Part shown: positions 5,172-7,370 of the stretch, one piece after another
Layout: every line of letters begins with the position of its first letter
How positions within the stretch are numbered: the stretch's first letter is position 1
Assembly: GCA_022709775.1 (NCBI GenBank)
Contig: JAKLIE010000078.1
Coordinates: forward strand, 1-7,370
Length of the DNA stretch: 7,370 bases
DNA from: Pseudomonadota bacterium
GTDB taxonomy: Bacteria; Pseudomonadota; Gammaproteobacteria; Burkholderiales; Casimicrobiaceae
Direction of reading: 5' to 3'
Notes under the pieces: generated by a model
What the model saw: the letters and a program-made list of their open reading frames with translations, nothing else
What the model was told of the DNA's origin: nothing
Databases searched by the model: none
Translations under genes and position numbers: made by a program

Positions 5172-5732
5172 GTGCTCGAGATCGTCATCCAGGGCCGAGG
5201 CGGACAGGGCGCGCAGACGGCGGGCAACCTGCTGGCCGCGACCTTCTTCGCCGAAGGACGCCACGTGCAGAGTTTCGCGAGCTACGGCGGGGCGCGGCGC
5301 GGCACGCCGGTCTCCTCCTACATCCGGGTCGACGACCGGCCGGTGCGCGTGCGCTGCGACGTCGAGCGGGCCGACGCGATCCTCTGCTTCGACGCGACGC
5401 TGCTAGAGGGCCGGCTCCTCGCCGCGGCGCACGAGCGCACGCTGATCGTCGTGAACTCGGGGCGCTCGATCGGCGACTTCGCGCGCGCGCTGCCGGGTTA
5501 CCGCGTGATCCCGGTCGACGCGATCGCGATCTCGCGCCGCGCCGGCCTGGGCCGCATCGTCAATTCGGCGCTGCTCGGCGCCTTCGCGCGCGCGATCGGC
5601 ACGCCGCAGCTCGCCACGCTGGAACGCACGCTCGCCGAGCGCTCGCCCAAGCTCACGGCCGAGAACCTCGCCGCCTGCGTGGACGGTTACCGGACGGTCG
5701 ACGCCCTGCTGTCCGACGAGGTCGCGGCATGA
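5172..5732 (+). CDS. 2-oxoacid:acceptor (ferredoxin/flavodoxin) oxidoreductase gamma subunit
   Basis: This 186-residue protein is the gamma-type subunit of the pyruvate/ketoisovalerate/phenylglyoxylate:acceptor oxidoreductase family, which oxidatively decarboxylates 2-oxoacids to acyl-CoA and passes electrons to ferredoxin or, through a partner, to NAD(P). Visible hallmarks are the N-terminal (V/M)LEIVIQGRGGQG strand-loop (residues 1-13), AGNLLAATFFAEG (17-29), the SYGGARRGTPVSSYIRVDD segment (38-55) and IVNSALLGAF (129-138). The length is normal for a separate gamma subunit. Translation starts at GTG, set by an AGGAGG 5 nt upstream. Its TGA overlaps the next ATG (ATGA, 5729-5732), implying translational coupling. 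The catalytic alpha/beta subunits and the ferredoxin-like delta subunit are not in the window and are expected downstream. The substrate cannot be read from this subunit; the GltD-like neighbour recalls phenylglyoxylate:NAD oxidoreductase (PadEFGHI). Confidence 0.93.
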   Translation: MLEIVIQGRGGQGAQTAGNLLAATFFAEGRHVQSFASYGGARRGTPVSSYIRVDDRPVRVRCDVERADAILCFDATLLEGRLLAAAHERTLIVVNSGRSIGDFARALPGYRVIPVDAIAISRRAGLGRIVNSALLGAFARAIGTPQLATLERTLAERSPKLTAENLAACVDGYRTVDALLSDEVAA

Positions 5733-7370
5733 ATGCCCCGATGAGGGAGCTCCCTCCCATCTGGACGACCGGCTCCACCGCGGCGATCCGGACCGGGACC
5801 TGGCGCGCGGCGCTGCCGCGCCACGTCCAGGCGCCTTCGCCGTGCCACCAGGCCTGCCCGGTCAACGGCGACATCGCCGAATGGATCGGGCTCGCGCGCG
5901 AGCGCGACTTCCGCGGCGCGTGGGACGTGCTCGCGCGCCACAATCCGTTCCCGGCGATCGCCGGACGCATCTGCCACCACCCGTGCGAGACCGCGTGCAA
6001 CCGCGTCGGCTACGACGAGCCGCTTTCGATCTGCAAGCTCGAGCGTCACGTCGGCGATCTAGCGATCGCGCGCGGCTGGACCTTCGAGGCGCCCGCGGTC
6101 GAGCGGCGCGAGCGGGTCGCGATCGTCGGAGGCGGGCCGTCGGGCCTCTCGGCGGCATACCAGCTCCGGCGGCTGGGCTATCGCGTGACGCTCGTCGAGG
6201 CACGGGGCGATCTGGGCGGGCTGATGCGCTACGGCATCCCGTCGTACCGGCTCGGGCGCGACGTGCTCGACGCCGAGATCGCGCGCATCGTCGCCATGGG
6301 CGTCGACGTGCGGCTCGACGAGGCGACGGCGACGTCCGGGGCCTGGGAGGCGCTGCGCGCGGCGCACGATGCGATCTACGTCGCCACCGGCGCGCAGAAG
6401 CAGAAGCGCCTGCCCGCGCTGGACTACGGCAAGCCGTGGGTCGCCGACGGCGCCGCGTGGCTCGCGGCGGCCAATGCGGGCTCGCCGCCCGCTCTCGGCC
6501 GGCGCCTGGTCGTGATCGGCGGCGGCAGCGCCGCGCTCGACGCGGCCCGCAGCGCGCGGCGCGCCGGTCACGAGGTCACGATCCTCGCGCTGGAGGCGCG
6601 GGCGCAGATGCCGGCGCAGCGCGAGGAGGTCGACGAGGCGCTCGAGGAGGGCGTCGCGCTCGTCGACGGGGCGATGCTGGTTCGCGCGCACGAGGAAGGC
6701 GATGCCGTCCGGCTCGAATGCACCCGGGTGCGCTTCGACGCGGGCGCGCGGCGCGGGCAATTCACGGTCGCGCCGGTCGACGGGAGCGCGTTCGCGCTGG
6801 CCGCCGACGCGATCGTCACGTCGATCGGCCAGGACCCGGATCTCGCCGCGCTCGGCGATGCATGCCCCGCGGACGGCCCGCTACTCGCGGTGGACGCGTC
6901 GCAGGCGACCGGCATCGACGGCACCTGGGCGGGCGGCGACGTCTCCAGCATGGCGCGGTTCGTGACCGACGCGGTCGGGCAGGGCAAGCGCGCGGCGTTC
7001 GCGATCGACCGCGCGTTGCGCGCGCGGGCAGGCGAGGCGGCCGGGGACGGTTCGCGGCACACCGTCACCCCGCTCGCGACGCAGCGCGACGAGATCGTGC
7101 CGCTCGCGGCGATCGCGACGCACTACCACCCGAAGCTCGCGCGCGCGGCGGCGCGGCGGCTGCGCGAGTGCGTCCCGGAGGGCTTCCTCGCGGTGTGGAA
7201 CAGCGCGCAGGCGATCCTGCTGTGCGACTGCGCGCCGGCCGAGGCCGCGGCGGGCCGGCTCGCCGAGCGCCTGCTCGGCGGCTTCCGCCAGCCCGTCGAG
7301 GTCGAGCACATGCAGCTCCACCTCGGCCTGCGCATCGGCATCGCCGCGGATGCGCACGAGCGCAGCCCGG
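5729..7370 (+). CDS. GltD-like FAD/NAD(P)H-binding oxidoreductase subunit with unusual C-terminal extension (3' end outside window)
   Basis: The frame is open to the window end (547 codons visible). Residues 30-120 form the GltD-type iron-sulfur domain, with cysteines 39 and 43 (CHQACP), 82, 86 and 90 (RICHHPCETAC) and 102. FAD binding is shown by GGGPSG (134-139), Glu157, the GGLMRYGIPSYRL segment (163-175), YVATGA (217-222) and WAGGD (400-404). The NAD(P)H site is GGGSAALDAAR (264-274). The strand after it ends in LALEAR (286-291) with Glu289 rather than the Arg pair of NADPH enzymes, hinting at NADH. Such proteins pass electrons between 2-oxoacid oxidoreductases and NAD(P), as in PadH. The flavin module ends near residue 432. 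Residues 459-547 lack the usual CxxCG ferredoxin-like tail and instead resemble the latter half of a GGDEF domain with WNSAQ (490-494) at the signature. GAGG (5718-5721) precedes the ATG; an ATG at 5741 is a weaker alternative. Confidence 0.9.
   Translation, partial: MNAPMRELPPIWTTGSTAAIRTGTWRAALPRHVQAPSPCHQACPVNGDIAEWIGLARERDFRGAWDVLARHNPFPAIAGRICHHPCETACNRVGYDEPLSICKLERHVGDLAIARGWTFEAPAVERRERVAIVGGGPSGLSAAYQLRRLGYRVTLVEARGDLGGLMRYGIPSYRLGRDVLDAEIARIVAMGVDVRLDEATATSGAWEALRAAHDAIYVATGAQKQKRLPALDYGKPWVADGAAWLAAANAGSPPALGRRLVVIGGGSAALDAARSARRAGHEVTILALEARAQMPAQREEVDEALEEGVALVDGAMLVRAHEEGDAVRLECTRVRFDAGARRGQFTVAPVDGSAFALAADAIVTSIGQDPDLAALGDACPADGPLLAVDASQATGIDGTWAGGDVSSMARFVTDAVGQGKRAAFAIDRALRARAGEAAGDGSRHTVTPLATQRDEIVPLAAIATHYHPKLARAAARRLRECVPEGFLAVWNSAQAILLCDCAPAEAAAGRLAERLLGGFRQPVEVEHMQLHLGLRIGIAADAHERSP

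Noticed and set aside
3917..5227. Long minus-strand extension of the DUF3592 frame
   Set aside because: It crosses lysR in another phase; a good ribosome binding site and the family start place the DUF3592 protein at 3916.
1..7370. tRNA, rRNA, CRISPR array, insertion sequence or integrase
   Set aside because: No cloverleaf, regular repeat-spacer pattern, terminal inverted repeat or transposase-like frame was seen.

Overview
The window is very GC-rich, with nearly every codon ending in G or C. It reads like a chromosomal segment of a proteobacterium, most likely a betaproteobacterium (Burkholderiales or Rhodocyclales type). That placement is inferred from the gene families (LivF-type transporter, SirB2, hemerythrin, NahR/DntR-like LysR, thiamine-type 2-oxoacid oxidoreductase gamma subunit) and from codon usage, not from a marker gene. 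I see no tRNA, rRNA, CRISPR array, insertion sequence or integrase.

Layout. (1) 1-1519, plus strand: the tail of a catabolic operon. It holds the C-terminal part of a LivF-type ABC ATPase, an alpha/beta hydrolase and a 4-hydroxybenzoyl-CoA-thioesterase-type hotdog protein, spaced 7-13 nt apart. Together they suggest uptake of an (aromatic) carboxylate and hydrolysis of esters or CoA thioesters. A strong GC hairpin covers the thioesterase stop, where the operon meets the next genes head-on. (2) 1535-3187, minus strand: hemerythrin protein, SirB2 membrane protein and a P-loop kinase-like protein, probably one transcript in the order P-loop, sirB2, hemerythrin. (3) 3306-3368, minus strand: a 20-residue Lys/Pro-rich microprotein with a good ribosome binding site, easily missed by gene callers. 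(4) 3506-3916, minus strand: a two-helix DUF3592 membrane protein. (5) 3988-4986, minus strand: a LysR regulator of the NahR/DntR/NodD type. (6) 5172 to the end, plus strand: a divergent operon starting with a 2-oxoacid:acceptor oxidoreductase gamma subunit (GTG start), followed with an ATGA overlap by a GltD-like FAD/NAD(P)H oxidoreductase that runs off the window.

The two most informative parts are the lysR/oxidoreductase divergent region and the end of the last gene. In the first, a 24-bp dyad lies exactly across the lysR -35/-10 promoter and overlaps a weaker promoter facing the oxidoreductase, which suggests autorepression plus control of the oxidoreductase operon. In the second, the reading frame continues well beyond the flavoprotein module into about 90 residues that do not look like the usual GltD C-terminus. 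These residues resemble the second half of a GGDEF domain whose signature has degenerated. If real, this is an unusual fusion of a redox module and a signalling fold, but the window ends before it can be settled.
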